Shown one piece after another: positions 1 to 11,102 of a stretch of DNA of 64,000 nucleotides. The translations under genes and the position numbers were made by a program. Within the stretch, counting starts at the first letter, position 1. Every line of letters begins with the position of its first letter. The DNA is from Adiantum capillus-veneris (taxonomy: Eukaryota; Streptophyta; Polypodiopsida; Polypodiales; Pteridaceae). The notes under the pieces are model-generated. The model saw only the letters and a program-made list of their open reading frames with translations, did no database searches and was not told where the DNA came from. The stretch lies in NCBI GenBank assembly GCA_014529385.2, contig CM043944.1, forward strand, positions 54,350,268-54,414,267, written 5' to 3'.

Positions 1-499
1 TTAAGTTTAAAGATGTCTGTTTACTAAAAGAATTCTTTTTCAATGCTGTCATTAATACTTGATTGAAGGAATTACTGTGACAAAAGTTAAAAGAAACCAT
101 TATTTTAAGTGTTAAAACAATGTGATAGTAATTATAAAACAAAAGTATCATGTGTGTGTGTGGTGGTAAGTGCAATCATGGATGGGTGGACCTGATTGGT
201 CAGGTAACTATCCATCCTTGCGCACTAAAAATGTTTAGAAAACTTCTTCACTTGGAAGAGAAGTCCACCAGCGGCTGTGCCCTCACATATGTTAGGGAAA
301 AAAAGCGTTGGTTGAGGATACCTTAGCCCAATTTGTGGAAGCTATAGGACCAAAAGACTTTTGGATTTTTAAGATGTTATCCTGTTTTCGCTGCAAGACA
401 TGACTAGGTCTTCTTCTAGGGCTATAGACCCAAGCCATTGCCAATGGTAAAGGTATATTCCTTGGATTTTTCTTGTTTAGAGACTCTAATTTTTATTAG
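1..499. other. No gene recognised
   Basis: AT-rich sequence with no convincing reading frame. A short inverted repeat (GGATGG / ACCTGA ... TCAGGT / CCATCC) lies at about 181-218. The segment probably continues the decayed retroelement that follows on the minus strand. Confidence 0.4.
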
Positions 500-960
500 G
501 CCTAGAGACCTATCAAGGACCCCATCCCGATCTTGGTATTGGCGGGTTGAGGGACCCACTAAACCCATCACATACCGAATATGCAATCCCAATTTGAAAA
601 TACCCACTAAACCCATCACATACCGAATATCTCTCATGACCTTCAACAATGTCCAAAATCTCATCCTAAAAGGGAAAGGGATAGTGATTACTCTTTGTTG
701 CCACATTCAATGGCTTATAGTCCACACATATTCTCCATTTATTTCCCTTTTTTGGAATTACAACCACAGGGAAATGCATTCTACATCATCCACAAGGTAG
801 ATAAAACCATCTTGCAAAAGCTTACTCACCTCCATCTCCAATACCTTTCGCTGAATGGTGCGCAATCTCCTTAGATTTTGAGCAACATGCTTTGCACCTT
901 CTTTGGGCTTTATTTCATGAACAACACTCCGTTTTCCCCTCATTTGAACATAATATTTTG
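500..960 (-). pseudogene. Ty3/gypsy reverse transcriptase remnant
   Basis: Read on the minus strand, the segment begins with the region just before a gypsy reverse transcriptase (…EVSKLLQDGFIYLV at about 780-840), where other elements carry the 'E+KLL.AGFI.P' stretch. After frame changes it shows the core wording YPFPF, DEILDIVEGHERYS and VCDGFSGYFQ (about 590-690). The last motif is the RT palm-proximal 'DGFSGY.Q' block and closely matches the gypsy copy at 58.7 kb. The stretch coding for it is tandemly repeated: a unit of about 46 bp recurs near 556 and 602. No YxDD box is readable. Several stops and shifts make this a dead fragment of a minus-strand gypsy element. The match to the other RT is seen directly; the original extent is inferred. 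Confidence 0.7.
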
Positions 961-1309
961 AAAAAAACTTGGGATAATTATAAAAAAATGCATCATATGC
1001 CTCTCTCTCTCTCTTGACTAATCAGGTCACCTGCAAGCATATCCATTAATTTAGCTTTTGGTACATTCGGCTCATGATCAGCCCCGTGGTCATTTTTTGA
1101 TCTCATAGCATCTTCTTTATCACAATTTTCATCATATACATGTACGCCACAAATATCTAAATCAAGACCAAGAAGACTTTCATCATAAACCTCATCATCA
1201 GTACATGTAGAGGATGCACTAGAAGAACCGTCACACATGTTGGATTTCTTACCACACTATAGGCCAAGCAGAGCATCTACCACCTACCCCGGAGCAAAAT
1301 ATATGGCTA
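961..1309 (-). other. Acidic spacer, possibly between protease and RT
   Basis: An 81-codon minus-strand frame (993-1238) is rich in Asp, Glu and Ser and lies upstream of the RT remnant. Many plant gypsy polyproteins have an acidic, poorly conserved linker between protease and RT, and gypsy-1 has one at 28.6-28.9 kb. No domain is recognised, so this could be chance. The remaining bases show nothing. Confidence 0.25.
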
Positions 1310-1960
1310 TTGAGCAAGACTCATAGTGAAAAAGAAGTGCAGACAAGAGCTCCACCAATGGAGACAAGACTAAGAACAAGAATAGTCAATGTCCACATCC
1401 ATGAAATAGCCACTACAGCAAGAGCTGCAGAAAGTGACAAGGAAGAAGAAGAGATGGTGGAGGAAGAGAGTCCTCTCAAAAGAAAAAAAAAAGGGAAAAA
1501 AGGAAAATCTAAGGTAGATGATTCAAAAGCCTCAAAATGGCCACGCCCTACTATAGCAGCAAAGGAACCATTCCAAAAAGCATCAAGAGCTGGCTGAACT
1601 ACCATAGAAACATACATGGTGGAAACATTATCCTCGACTATTTAGCCGTTTTGTGGAATTCTAGATCTAGAGTAAATCATGTTGGTAACGATTGCACAAA
1701 TGCTCCTAACTTTCTTGCAGACGTTTCACCGTGTAGTGCAAATAGATACATCATGGATGTCCTTTCTCAAGGTCCCAAGGGCTTATGCTATAATATGCCA
1801 GGCCAACCTCGGAATAAGTACTCCATGGATTCTATGCTAGGATCATGTTTCTACCATCCTACTATATGAAGACATTTGAAGATTCATTCTACAAGGGATT
1901 CTTCACTAATTAGTCCAAGATCTTTGCCCCGTCATCCCCAATCTGTGAACGAGATTTGTC
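1310..1960 (+). pseudogene. Decayed C-terminal part of a LARD-2-type ORF
   Basis: A frame at 1310-1597 encodes an acidic then lysine-rich stretch (EEEEMVEEE followed by KRKKKGKKGK). Frames downstream carry CYNMPGQP and MFLPSYYMKTFEDSFYKGFF at about 1787-1910. The LARD-2 gene on the other strand at 17.4-17.6 kb has AYDLSGQP and MFLPSYHLQAFEEAFYTGFF in the same order. The two are therefore diverged copies of one element family. Frames shift at least twice and stops interrupt. A purine-rich tract and LTR follow directly, as expected at the 3' end of an LTR element. The function of the protein is unknown. Confidence 0.65.
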
Positions 1961-2131
1961 AGCTACTTCGTAGTTGAGCAAAGAAATAAAGTAACCATGT
2001 AGTTTATGTCCATTGAAGATAAGGAACTCTATCTCATATACCAACAAGGTCTCTAGCAGCATTCACAAAGATCAGTGGCAAGGAAACATGACCACTACTT
2101 AGAAGCCTAAGTAGGTGTGTTGTGGACGACG

Positions 2132-2146
2132 CAAAGGAGGGGGAGA
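2132..2146 (+). other. Polypurine tract of the + strand LARD-2-like element
   Basis: CAAAGGAGGGGGAGA follows GGACGACG. The LARD-2 element shows GGACGACACGAGC then a similar purine run at 17252-17270 on the minus strand. Polypurine tracts prime plus-strand DNA synthesis and mark the start of the 3' LTR. Confidence 0.6.
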
Positions 2147-2640
2147 ATTTTATCTGCTTAGCTAACAAGAGCCGGAGAAAGAGTAACAAGAGCCATATAA
2201 AGAGTATCAGAAGGGACACCACTTGTTTTTTAAAGCCAATTGAATGTATTAAACCCCTTTGTATTACTAAGAAATCCCGCAAATTCCAAAGCCATTTTAA
2301 TATTATTGATTGGCAACAAGTCTAGAGGGGTTGAGGGCTCTAAGTTTGTAATCATATGTAGTTTTTAAGCTTTGTATTGAGCCTAAATAGCTAGGAATCC
2401 ACTCTTTGAACCTTGGCTAAGGTATAAAAGCCAAATTTTGTAGTTAAGAAACTAAGTTTTTGGGGATAATGAAAGTAAGCATTGCTATAGAAGCTCAACG
2501 TGAGTCTACTATTTCTTTGATTCCTCCTGTCTCTCTTGTACGGTGTTGCATTGCTATTCCAAGCATACCAATGTGTTTGGAGGTGAAAGCTCTTCCATTT
2601 AACGTAAGTTTCTTGCAATGAAATTGTGTTTTTAGTCGTA
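2147..2640 (+). mobile_element. Putative 3' LTR of the + strand LARD-2-like element
   Basis: The segment starts at the polypurine tract and has an LTR-like layout: a TATA box (GGTATAAAAG, 2421-2430) about 280 bp in, followed by a region that could hold the transcript start and end. No second LTR copy exists in the window, so the right boundary is a guess and the element is truncated or degraded. Confidence 0.45.
2421..2430 (+). promoter_or_regulatory. TATA box in LTR
   Basis: GGTATAAAAG is a strong plant TATA-box match in the position expected for an LTR promoter. Confidence 0.45.
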
Positions 2641-3818
2641 CTAACACAAGATGATTTTGCTTCCTATGCACAATAAAGGTACCAAAACTGGTTTTTTGAC
2701 CTTAGAAATAGGTAGAGCTCGTCTAGAGGAAGCTGTAGAGTACTTTGGGTGCCAAAATTGAGACCTGGAATAGGTTGTTTATCTTATGTGCGATTTTGTC
2801 CGAGTATAAAAAATGACGAGTACATGAGAGCATTTAGGATACTCTACACATACTAGGCATAAAGTTTCATTGCATTCGGAGACTTGTAGCTATGTCGAAT
2901 CATCGGATCAAGCTTATGGTAAGGAAAGTAGATTTTGATGTCTGTCACACATTTGAGACTGAGATAGGTATGAACGGCTTAGACTTGGGGTTTTCAAGAG
3001 ATTAGCTATCTCTTGTCGCCTCCACTTACTAGTTGAGTCAGCTACAACCCACAAATTGACAATTTTTATGTTTGTGCTTCTTGCTTTGCTAGCATTGATA
3101 TGGTGAGGCTTGGCAACGGCTAATAATATCCTTGCCTCACGAAGTGGGAATTATTATATGGAGGAAATAACAACTTTTTGAGAGAAAAATATGAGCTTTT
3201 ACAATATCCCTTGTAATTGATTGGGTGATATATGTGTGAATATGTGCCAGGATAATGCGTGTGTGCATGTTTATGTGTACATGTGCGTGTCCACATACGT
3301 GATATTAAGGGTCTAATGCCAAGTTTAGATAAAAGTTAATTAAATAGATAGACGGAGAAGTGTGTGTGTGTGTATTCCAAGACAGAATCATGCCATCTAA
3401 AGTAAAGAGAGAGAGAGAGAGAGAGAAACCAGTGGTGTTTTTTGGTTTTAGGGGTTAAGAAGGGAGTTGACTATTTTTGCAAGTGTCCAACTGGTATTAA
3501 AAGATCTTAACTTACCCACATGAGATTAGGTATGAAGCAAGCCATTGTTAAATCATTTAAGGCATGTATGCCAACTATGGCAAGGAGTGGGCAAGGTATA
3601 TATAGCTACCCATGTTCATCCTTTGGAAAGCAAGGTAGGTGAAGCCAAATTGATGACACATATCAAGGTATGGGAGATCAACATGAGATGCCTTCACACA
3701 TTATTAATGAATATGGGGTATTACCACGTTTGAATGTATGTGACGACATGTACTCATCCGTGATAATATTCACTAAAGATAGAGACAATCAGAGAGTGCG
3801 ATAGAATGTGCACGTATT

Positions 3819-3819
<1 letters not shown>
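2641..3819. other. No gene recognised
   Basis: Low-GC sequence with only short frames and TG- and AG-rich stretches (3361-3374, 3411-3426). A 62-codon + frame at 3545-3733 was considered as a PPR/DYW tail and is not supported well enough to call. Confidence 0.4.

Positions 3820-3893
<74 letters not shown>
3820..3893. repeat. Compound microsatellite (TG)n(AG)n
   Basis: About 33 bases of TG repeats pass directly into about 41 bases of AG repeats. Long ORFs of alternating Cys/Val or Arg/Glu here are artefacts of the repeat. Confidence 0.95.
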
Positions 3894-3896
<3 letters not shown>

Positions 3897-4042
3897 GAGG
3901 AGAGAGAGTCTTGAATCAAGAGCTGATAATTTAGGGAGACAAAAAGAGAGGGAGGGAGGGATAAAGAAGAAGATAGTTTTTAATGTCAAGAAAAATTCAA
4001 ACAAATATCAAAGATCTACTTGGCTAGTATTGATCTTAGGAT

Positions 4043-4155
<113 letters not shown>

Positions 4156-4326
4156 ATTTTTATCTTCCTTGAGTGATTACAAGCACTACAATCCATCCTC
4201 CTTGCTTGTGCATGGTCACAAAACTTATGTTGTGACTAGTGAGCCGGGAAAGAACGAAGCTTGTGGCTATGGGAATCAAGAGAGAGAAGATGCTTCGACA
4301 CAAGAAATAGTGAAAAATACACACCA

Positions 4327-4778
4327 TGTCATGCCATGGCATGTACATAATGTGAAATAGAAGCATTCACCTCACTTCTGGCACTTTTTGATGCATGGAA
4401 ATAAAATCAATCACATACATATTGTGATATATGGTAAGTGGCTATTGTGGTCACTATCATGTACATACCTATATGAGAACGCATGAGAAGTCGTGGCCCT
4501 GGACATAGAAACGTTGCATGTTTTCTACTTGATAAGTTGCCTAATTTGGTTTTATAATGTACATATTTCAAGTCTTTCATGGTGGAACACTCATCTCGCC
4601 TACAAAGATTGATGGCGGCAAAAAATGCCAAAAATACCAACTAATGGTCATCTTCGTAAAATTGCATGGAAAGTGGCACAAAATGAAAAGTGATGTAAAT
4701 TGAAGCAAATCTATGCTTCGTATGCATATGTGAGTGATCCCACAAATTAGGGATTTGTTTGACTCTATTTGGTGTAGA
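4327..4778 (+). mobile_element. gypsy-3 5' LTR, left part
   Basis: The segment begins TGTCATG and aligns with 40228-40670, which begins TGTCGTG directly after a polypurine tract. Shared stretches include AATGTGAAATA, TGTGATATATG and CACTATCATGTACATACC. The two copies differ at many sites, so the element is old. The alignment breaks near 4778, where a minus-strand copia remnant begins, and resumes near 5736. Confidence 0.75.
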
Positions 4779-5735
4779 GTTAGGGAGGATCTTTGAGACT
4801 AGCATTCATGGTGTTAACATGCCGATGACAAAGTTAATTACACAATAAAGTACGCAATGGAGAAAGAGTGGAGTGTAGGCAAAAGCTAGGTTAATTGATT
4901 CAACGTAAAAAGGTGTACAAAGGGCTCATTCTATAGATCTAGCTAAGGCATCTCATATGGCATTAATGATGACATTATATGAAGGCTCCAAATCAGCCCA
5001 TCCAACTTGCAAACTCGTGGGTGACCTTTCAAGCCACTTTAGGAGTCGATTAACTAACTCTAGGTGAGTCCATACCCTCTATTAATCACCCCCATGGGTA
5101 CCCATACCCTTGAGTACCTTTTCCACATGCTAACACATGGTTCTATGCCATCTATGCATTTCGGTAGGATAAACAAGATACACACCAACATAGGACAAAG
5201 CCCACAATTCCCAACAACCCTCCCCTTGGGGTTTGGAGTATGAAGAAACTGAAGAGAATTGACATCTCTGTCACGCTCTTATCCAGGAGCAAAAGAACAT
5301 CTCCAATCCAAGAGACCATCCCCAATCTAGGAGAAACTATCTCTAATCCAAGAGACACTCAACACCTCCCCTCAAACAGATGTATAGTGCTAGTCCAACA
5401 AGATATCTCCAAACAAATATAATTGAAGGGAAAAGAAAAAACAAAAGCTAGAGAACGTCTTCATAGAGTAGAAGGCTATCCTGCCGCCTTCTTCTTGATC
5501 TTCATCTTTGTCTTATTCTGCCAAATAGAATTTGGACCTCCGAGTTTTGTTGGTGTTGCCTCTGTCATTTTTGAAACACTTGGGAGGAAGGTTGACCCTT
5601 CTTCCCGCAAGTGCTGGAAGCCCTTGCTGCTAGACAATCCTTTACTATGTTCCCTTCTTTGCCACCCTTGAGAGAATTTTTATTACTAAAACTAACTGCA
5701 AAAGCTCCTCCCTCTGAAGTAACATTCCAGTATAT
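4779..5735 (-). mobile_element. Copia-like remnant inserted in the gypsy-3 LTR
   Basis: This block interrupts the homology between the two gypsy-3 LTRs. On the minus strand, AAGGGGAGGG is followed by TGTTGGGAATTG near 5215. That is the usual join of a polypurine tract to a 3' LTR, which would then run down to about 4779. Upstream on the minus strand, 5460-5640 contains KEGNIVKDC, which resembles the second half of a gag zinc knuckle, and a lysine-rich tail. No integrase or RT remains. Assignment to copia rests on this short gag motif and the layout. Boundaries are inferred from where LTR homology stops and starts. Confidence 0.45.
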
Positions 5736-6319
5736 TCCCCTTCTATGTAATTCACTTCATGGTTGCTCTATGTTGTGTAGTGCAGCCTTGTCTCTCTGCT
5801 ATCTTGTATCTAAGCTAGTGAGGGAGTAAATAGGGCTTCCCTTCATCAAAATGGTGTGTGGGCTTCAATTTGGAAGCTCTTAAATCTTTGCAAAATTAGA
5901 AAATGATCATCTTGAAGGTGGAAGCTCATGTATTCCTTTCAACTATTTGAAGTTATGACCATGTAATTGGGGGAGAGGCTACACGATTCCATGAAAGAGG
6001 TTTCGTACTTGAAAGAGATTTGTACTTGTATGAGAGTTTAGTTTTTATGGTGTTTCTAATTGCTCTTTTTAAGTAACACTGAATGTGAATTGGTGATCCT
6101 TTGATCACGAATTCGCTTGAAAAAATAAGAAAATTTCAAGCACAATAGGAGCGAGGGTTTGTGATTTTTTTGTCACGAATGCTCTTAGACTTTAAACCAT
6201 ATAATAGGGAGAACATTGGTTCTATAAATACTTTTTCATATAGTTTTTGTGATTCTCAATACAAAATCTCACAGCCAAAGGTTTCACACCTTTCCAGCTG
6301 GATCGCAAACTTTTCGTCA
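5736..6319 (+). mobile_element. gypsy-3 5' LTR, right part
   Basis: This part aligns with 40858-41462, with shared wording such as GGAAGCTCTTAAATCTTTGC, ATGATTCCATGAAA and TGAATGTGAATTGGTGAT allowing for mismatches. It ends in GTCA where the other copy ends in GACA. An LTR-like end followed by gag coding sequence identifies it as the 5' LTR. A primer site is not clear; TTGGTGAATCTGATGC lies a few bases downstream. Confidence 0.7.
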
Positions 6320-6450
6320 CGCTTTTTGGTGAATCTGATGCAAAGCAGCTAGGGTGAGATTTCAAAAACTTATTTTTGAAGGTTTCAACACAAATAATTT
6401 AAAGCTATTGATCAACAAGAGCAATAGGCTTTCATTTTGATCAAGGCACA

Positions 6451-7219
6451 ATGCAAATATTTCAAGCATTTGCTATATTTATGCAACAAGAGCAGGCTAC
6501 AAAAAGAAGGGAGTTATCAACAACCAAAGCCTTACAAGCTCTTATGAACAAAATGGACTTGTTTGAAGGGAAATATTTCACAATTTATCTTCATGGTTAT
6601 GTGAAGTAGATGGAGCTACAAGAGGTTCCTGGGAGATGGACATGATTCAACGTTTCGACCTCGTTGTGGCCCTGAAATTAGAGATCATGTAAGGAGAATC
6701 TCGGAGGAGCACGGAGGAGATTTCTAGCAATTCAAATATTCTCTAAAGGAGGATTACTTCGTGGATGACTCTGAAAGGGTTACAAATAGGAGTTTCTTAC
6801 AATGGTTTGCAAAGCCAAAAGAAGGAATTTTCATTGTTGAAGTGTTATGGAGTTTGAGAGACGGTATGCTCAGCTATCTAGTGATGGAGGGAGGTACTTT
6901 GGATAGCAAAAAGACTGAATTTTTGTTTCATTCGTGAGGTCTTGAGCTCCAATAAAATTTAGAGTTAATGCTTGAAGACAAGAATATACAAGAGGTTCTA
7001 AAGACCAAGTGGAAAGAGGTTGAGGATGCACTCTCATTGCTTGCTGAAAGGCAACATCATAGAGACAAGATGGCGGTGAATTGCACTACTTCTACCTCTA
7101 GCATGACAGAGAGTCTGCCAAAACCTGTTGTTGTGAGTCCAAAAGGTGATAATTGTATGACATCACCATTAAGATCATGGCGTGTTCACCTTAAGCTTCT
7201 AACAAGGGAAAAAGCTTAA
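6451..7219 (+). pseudogene. gypsy-3 gag remnant
   Basis: The frame opens with MQIFQAFAIFMQQEQATKRR, then stretches equivalent to KALQALMNKMDLFEGKYFT and, after shifts, to FERRYAQLSSDGGRYF. A frame at 6968-7219 reads LEDKNIQEVLKTKWKEVEDA then SLLAERQHHRDK. This order matches the capsid part of plant Ty3/gypsy Gag proteins ('…FDG…, FERQFSQLS, …DWKKVEDAVSLLAKRQRRKD'). Gag packages the element RNA into virus-like particles. Stops and frameshifts break it at least four times. It follows the 5' LTR by about 130 bp, as expected. No zinc knuckle or protease follows; unrelated sequence starts after 7219. Confidence 0.7.
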
Positions 7220-7291
7220 AAAAGGGGGGACTGGAGCCCCCTCATCATCAGCGCGTGGGTGAATGATGGGGGTCTTAAACCCCCATTTTTT
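7218..7291. repeat. Short fold-back block, copy 1
   Basis: The block starts AAAAAAGGGGGG, has GGAGCCCC, TCATCATC … GATGATGGGGG and ends with CCCCC and a T run, so its ends can pair. A related block lies at 7742-7820. It may be a tiny non-autonomous foldback or a transcriptional hairpin. Confidence 0.5.
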
Positions 7292-7527
7292 CCAACCTTT
7301 TCCCCTTTTGATATTGAATTTTTGGTTTCTATTCCCCTGTGACTTGCATGATGCAAGGTGGTGACTGCATGGTTAGGGATTTGAGGGTGGAACACTTCAT
7401 ATATTGCAGAATGGGTGGAGGATTAGAGATAAGATAAAGCAATGCAGGTCAAACTTGGAGCCAACATGCGTGAGATTTTCACTTATAATATACAACTACA
7501 CTCACATGCTGCCAATTTTAATCCCCC

Positions 7528-7542
7528 CTCTCTCTCTCTCTC

Positions 7543-7590
<48 letters not shown>
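7528..7590. repeat. (CT)n followed by 47-base poly-C
   Basis: CT repeats lead into an uninterrupted run of C from 7544 to 7590. The complementary G run could form quadruplexes and is hard to sequence. Confidence 0.95.
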
Positions 7591-7594
<4 letters not shown>

Positions 7595-7599
7595 AGCAA

Positions 7600-7780
7600 C
7601 ACCTAGCACGCCTACCCTCACTAGAGCTTGCTCAATCAAATTGCCTAAAAGAACCTCCCTCAAGCACACCAATTTGGCATACATGTTGACCCAAGAAGTG
7701 AACATAGGGAGGTGCTTATCCCTTTCATAGCAAAAACGGTCAAAAAAAGGGGGGAGGGGATGGAGCCCCTCCTTCATCCG
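7600..7780 (-). pseudogene. Possible PPR gene fragment
   Basis: The minus-strand frame reads FTSWVNMYAKLVCLREV, resembling the 'ALVNMYAKCGCL.EA' helix of plant PPR repeats. PPR proteins bind organellar RNA. Only one repeat is visible and the flanks are low complexity, so the match could be chance. Firmer PPR fragments on the same strand lie at 38.7 kb and 49.5 kb. Confidence 0.3.
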
Positions 7781-7820
7781 TGTGTGTGGATGATGGGGGG
7801 CTCCAACCCTACCTTTTTTT
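7742..7820. repeat. Short fold-back block, copy 2
   Basis: This block has the same plan as 7218-7291: an A run, GGGGGG, GGAGCCCC, TCATC … GATGATGGGGGG, CTCCAACCC and a T run. The middle differs more than the ends. Confidence 0.5.
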
Positions 7821-7902
7821 ACTTAGCATGGTCTGAGTGCGTTGACACTGTCCTTCAAGGTCTCATGAGCTTGAAAAATGTCATTGACACAGATCAGTTT
7901 CT

Positions 7903-7904
<2 letters not shown>

Positions 7905-7937
<33 letters not shown>

Positions 7938-7938
7938 A

Positions 7939-8020
<82 letters not shown>
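7905..8020. repeat. Compound microsatellite (CT)n … (CA)n
   Basis: About 30 bases of CT, a short TTTGAGA spacer and about 80 bases of CA. Apparent ORFs through it are repeat artefacts. Confidence 0.95.
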
Positions 8021-8023
<3 letters not shown>

Positions 8024-8277
8024 GAGGGAGTAACTTGTGGTGGGCCGCCAGCAGATGTAAAGGAGCACATGGAGGGTGGAGAAACTACTAATAAGAATGC
8101 AATTACTTTCAAGGGAGATATGGGCCACCAACAGCAACAACTGAGATATAGTGGCCAACTGTGTATAACGGAGGAGGGGTGCTAGAGCATGAAAGGGGGG
8201 GACTCAGAAAGACGTAGCCTCAATATAGCAACAAAGAGGCCACTAGTTGTACATAGAAGAGTTTGAGAGAGGATTCT

Positions 8278-9066
8278 TGTTTGGCAGCGCAAACACAAAG
8301 TAGCAGATGACCTTCAGCTATGCTATTTTTAGCATATGCTTATGATGTATTAGCATACATTGCTTCATTTTTTGACAGCCACATCATTTGGTATATGTAA
8401 TTTTGACATATTTACGGGCTCTTCATGAGTTCCGGCTTTTATATTTGATGTTACCATGATACCTAGGAGCTATAGAGATGCACACAATTCTATGCATCTC
8501 ATGGGCGGTCAGACATATTTTTTATGCCCTAGATATAAAAGTGAAAGTTAGGTCATTTTTTAGGGATCCTCAGGTGAGTTAAGATTTCATGGAAAGCTTG
8601 TAGAGAAGATAGAGGTGAAGATGTTTGGAGTTGGAGCTTCCTCTTGTGCTCACCTACTTTCTATGGCATGCAATGGAAAGCTAAGTGCTCTTGTTCTTCT
8701 TTCTCTTTGTCAATTGTGTTTATGGTGTGTAGTTAAGCATTGATTAGTCTCTAATTAGTGTTTCCCTCTCTCATTTATCTTCAATTTTACATTATTTGTG
8801 AGCTCATTGAGCTTTTGATTGATGTGTGTGTGTGATTGATGAGAGTGTGCACCCATTGTTCTCTTGATTGTTGAGATTAAAGAAGATTAGAGAGTAGGCA
8901 TTGAGTGATTAGCCTTCTCCATAGCTTTCTCTTCTTCTTAACTCTCTTGATTAGGATCCTCTTCTTGCATTTCTAGTGATTCCATGCCTTCATGCACTAG
9001 CCGGGTTATCGATCCATTGGTTTGACATTATGTCGGTGGATTGAGCTATGCGACAACCCCCCAACA
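8278..9066 (+). repeat. LARD-1 5' LTR
   Basis: It starts TGTTTGGCAGC and ends CCCCCCAACA just before the primer site. From 8278 to about 9034 it matches the 3' LTR nearly base for base. The last about 30 bp have no partner because the 3' LTR is truncated. Confidence 0.85.
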
Positions 9067-9067
9067 T

Positions 9068-9086
9068 TGGCGTCGTTGCCGGGGAT
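9068..9086 (+). other. Primer-binding site, tRNA-Asp type
   Basis: TGGCGTCGTTGCCGGGGAT differs by one base from the TGGCGCCGTTGCCGGGGAT site that Athila and Tat elements use with tRNA-Asp. It lies one base after the LTR end, which also sets element orientation. Confidence 0.85.
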
Positions 9087-10269
9087 TGATTACCTAAGCT
9101 AGAGGAGTCATTAGTGTGTTGAAGAGTCATTAATCATGTTTTAGATTAGTTGCTTTAGGTGTCGGTGATGGTGAATTGTGGATTTATGGTGAGATTTGGT
9201 TAAGAAATTGTGATTAATTTGTATGTTTTTCTCTCTTTTTTCACTAATTATTCACTAGTTTTCTACTAATCCGCTAACAATTGGAGTTCTTTATATGTGT
9301 GTATGCCTAATTAGAGGCTTAGGAATTACTCTTTTGATAAGAAATTGCAAAAAAATTGAGTAAAATCGAGTGATTTTTGAGTGTGTAATTAGGGAATTTT
9401 CCTAATTAGGCTCTCTAATTACTCTCTAATCACATATGATTTTTGTGTTACACATAGCTAAGTCATTGATTTGAAGTGTGACAATCATTCTTATGTGTTT
9501 AATTTGATTGAAAATGATGCTACACATGAGATTTTGTGCCTGATTGATTGTAGGTGAATTGCGGTTGAATTGCGGTTAAGCGGTTGCTAGTACACACACA
9601 TGTGTATAGGCGTCAATTGGAGTGGAAAATCGATGCGATGCTTATGTTATTGTGAGCGCATTAAGCCATTCATTTGATGATTTGATTTGCAAGTTTGATT
9701 AAAGATAATTTCACAAAAAATTAGTGCAAATCTAAGTGCAATTAGTGTGTCTATGTGTAGGCAAAGTGCACATTTTTTAGTGCAAATTATGGTTTAATTG
9801 CTGCCAATTGGGTTCATAAAACGCATTGGATTGCTTGATGTTGTTATGATGATTATGGATCAATTTTTTCATTGATAAAATTGCGTCAAAATGCTGCCCA
9901 ATTTTTGCTAGATTGTGTGTGCATTGATTAGCGATTAGTGCTTGATTATGCTTATGTGTGTACACTTAATTGGGCTTGTAATTGATTGCAAATTTGATGT
10001 GAAATGGGTTGAATTGCAAAGTTCAAAGTGTGCTAATCAATTGTATATGCTTAATTTTGCTTAATTCTATTGATAATTATGCTAATTTTTAGTCAAAATT
10101 AAGCAAAGAAAGAAGCAAAAATCGACCTAATTTGGATGCAAAATGCATAGAAATTTGATTTTGGGTGTAACTTTGAAGTGTTAATTGTAAAAAATTCTTT
10201 ACAAAATTGAGCGTGTATGCATTTCACGACCTATTTTTAGTTTCGCATTCGCATACGTCTCACTTCTCG

Positions 10270-10500
10270 TAACAGTGTGTGCATTTACTTAAATTGGATG
10301 TGTGTGTGCATGCATTTGCTCGATTTAAGTGTGTGTGCACTTACTTAATTTAGGTGTGTGTGTGCACTTACTTAAATTAGATTTATGTGTGCATGCATTT
10401 ACTTTATTTAGGTGTGTGTGCATTCACTTGATTTAGGTGTATGTGAGCACTTACTTGATTTAGGTGTGTGTGCATTGCTTGAATTAGGTGTGTGCATCAT
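10270..10500. repeat. Minisatellite in LARD-1 leader
   Basis: Seven or so irregular units of about 25-38 bp combine a TTAGGTGTGTGTGCA core with CTTACTTAA-like spacers. The rest of the leader (9087-11102) holds no gene. Confidence 0.7.
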
Positions 10501-11102
10501 TTAAGAGGGGTGTGTACCATCCTCAATTTGGGTGTGTGTAAAGTGTAGTGCACAAGCAAACAAAGGGGGTGGGGGGTCAAGCACATGTGCATGCTTGTTT
10601 TTAGGTGTGTGGAAAGGGAGTAAAGTCAACAAAAGACAAGACATGTGAGAAAAGAATCTATGTGAGAGAAAGAGAAACAAAGTCAACAAAGATAATAAAA
10701 AGAGTGTGTGTATGGGCGTTCGAATTTAAGAAACCTGTATTATGAGGATCTCTCTCATATACTTTCTCTTATATACCTCATTCACGCGCGCATTTATGCA
10801 CGACTAGACACTGAGAGTACATATGTCTGGAGAGTCGTTTGCCTGATTCGCTTACTTGTTTGACATAGCACACTGTAGGATTTAGTGGGCTCTTGACACA
10901 TTGACATCATTGTGATGTGATTCATGAGCCACTATTATCATGCATGATTGACTATAGGTCACTCGTGTGATAGTTTCATTTGATCACACCATTCACATCA
11001 CGATCTTGCCATACACTTATTATATTGCTTGCTATTCCTTGAGAGATCTAGATCTGTCATAGTGAGCTTCCACATGATCATTGAGTATTTGCACTCTCTA
11101 GA

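Noticed and set aside
181-218. Small hairpin as terminator or operator
   Set aside because: One short imperfect inverted repeat in plant intergenic DNA; no context to give it a role.
3545-3733. PPR E/DYW-type tail
   Set aside because: Only vague similarity (VHPLE … MGYYHV); no repeats upstream and no HxE or DYW residues.
7894-8185. Long ORFs with Cys/Val, Arg/Glu or Thr/His repeats (also at 3789-4196, 16662-17012, 50474-50725)
   Set aside because: They translate dinucleotide microsatellites and have no non-repeat domain.
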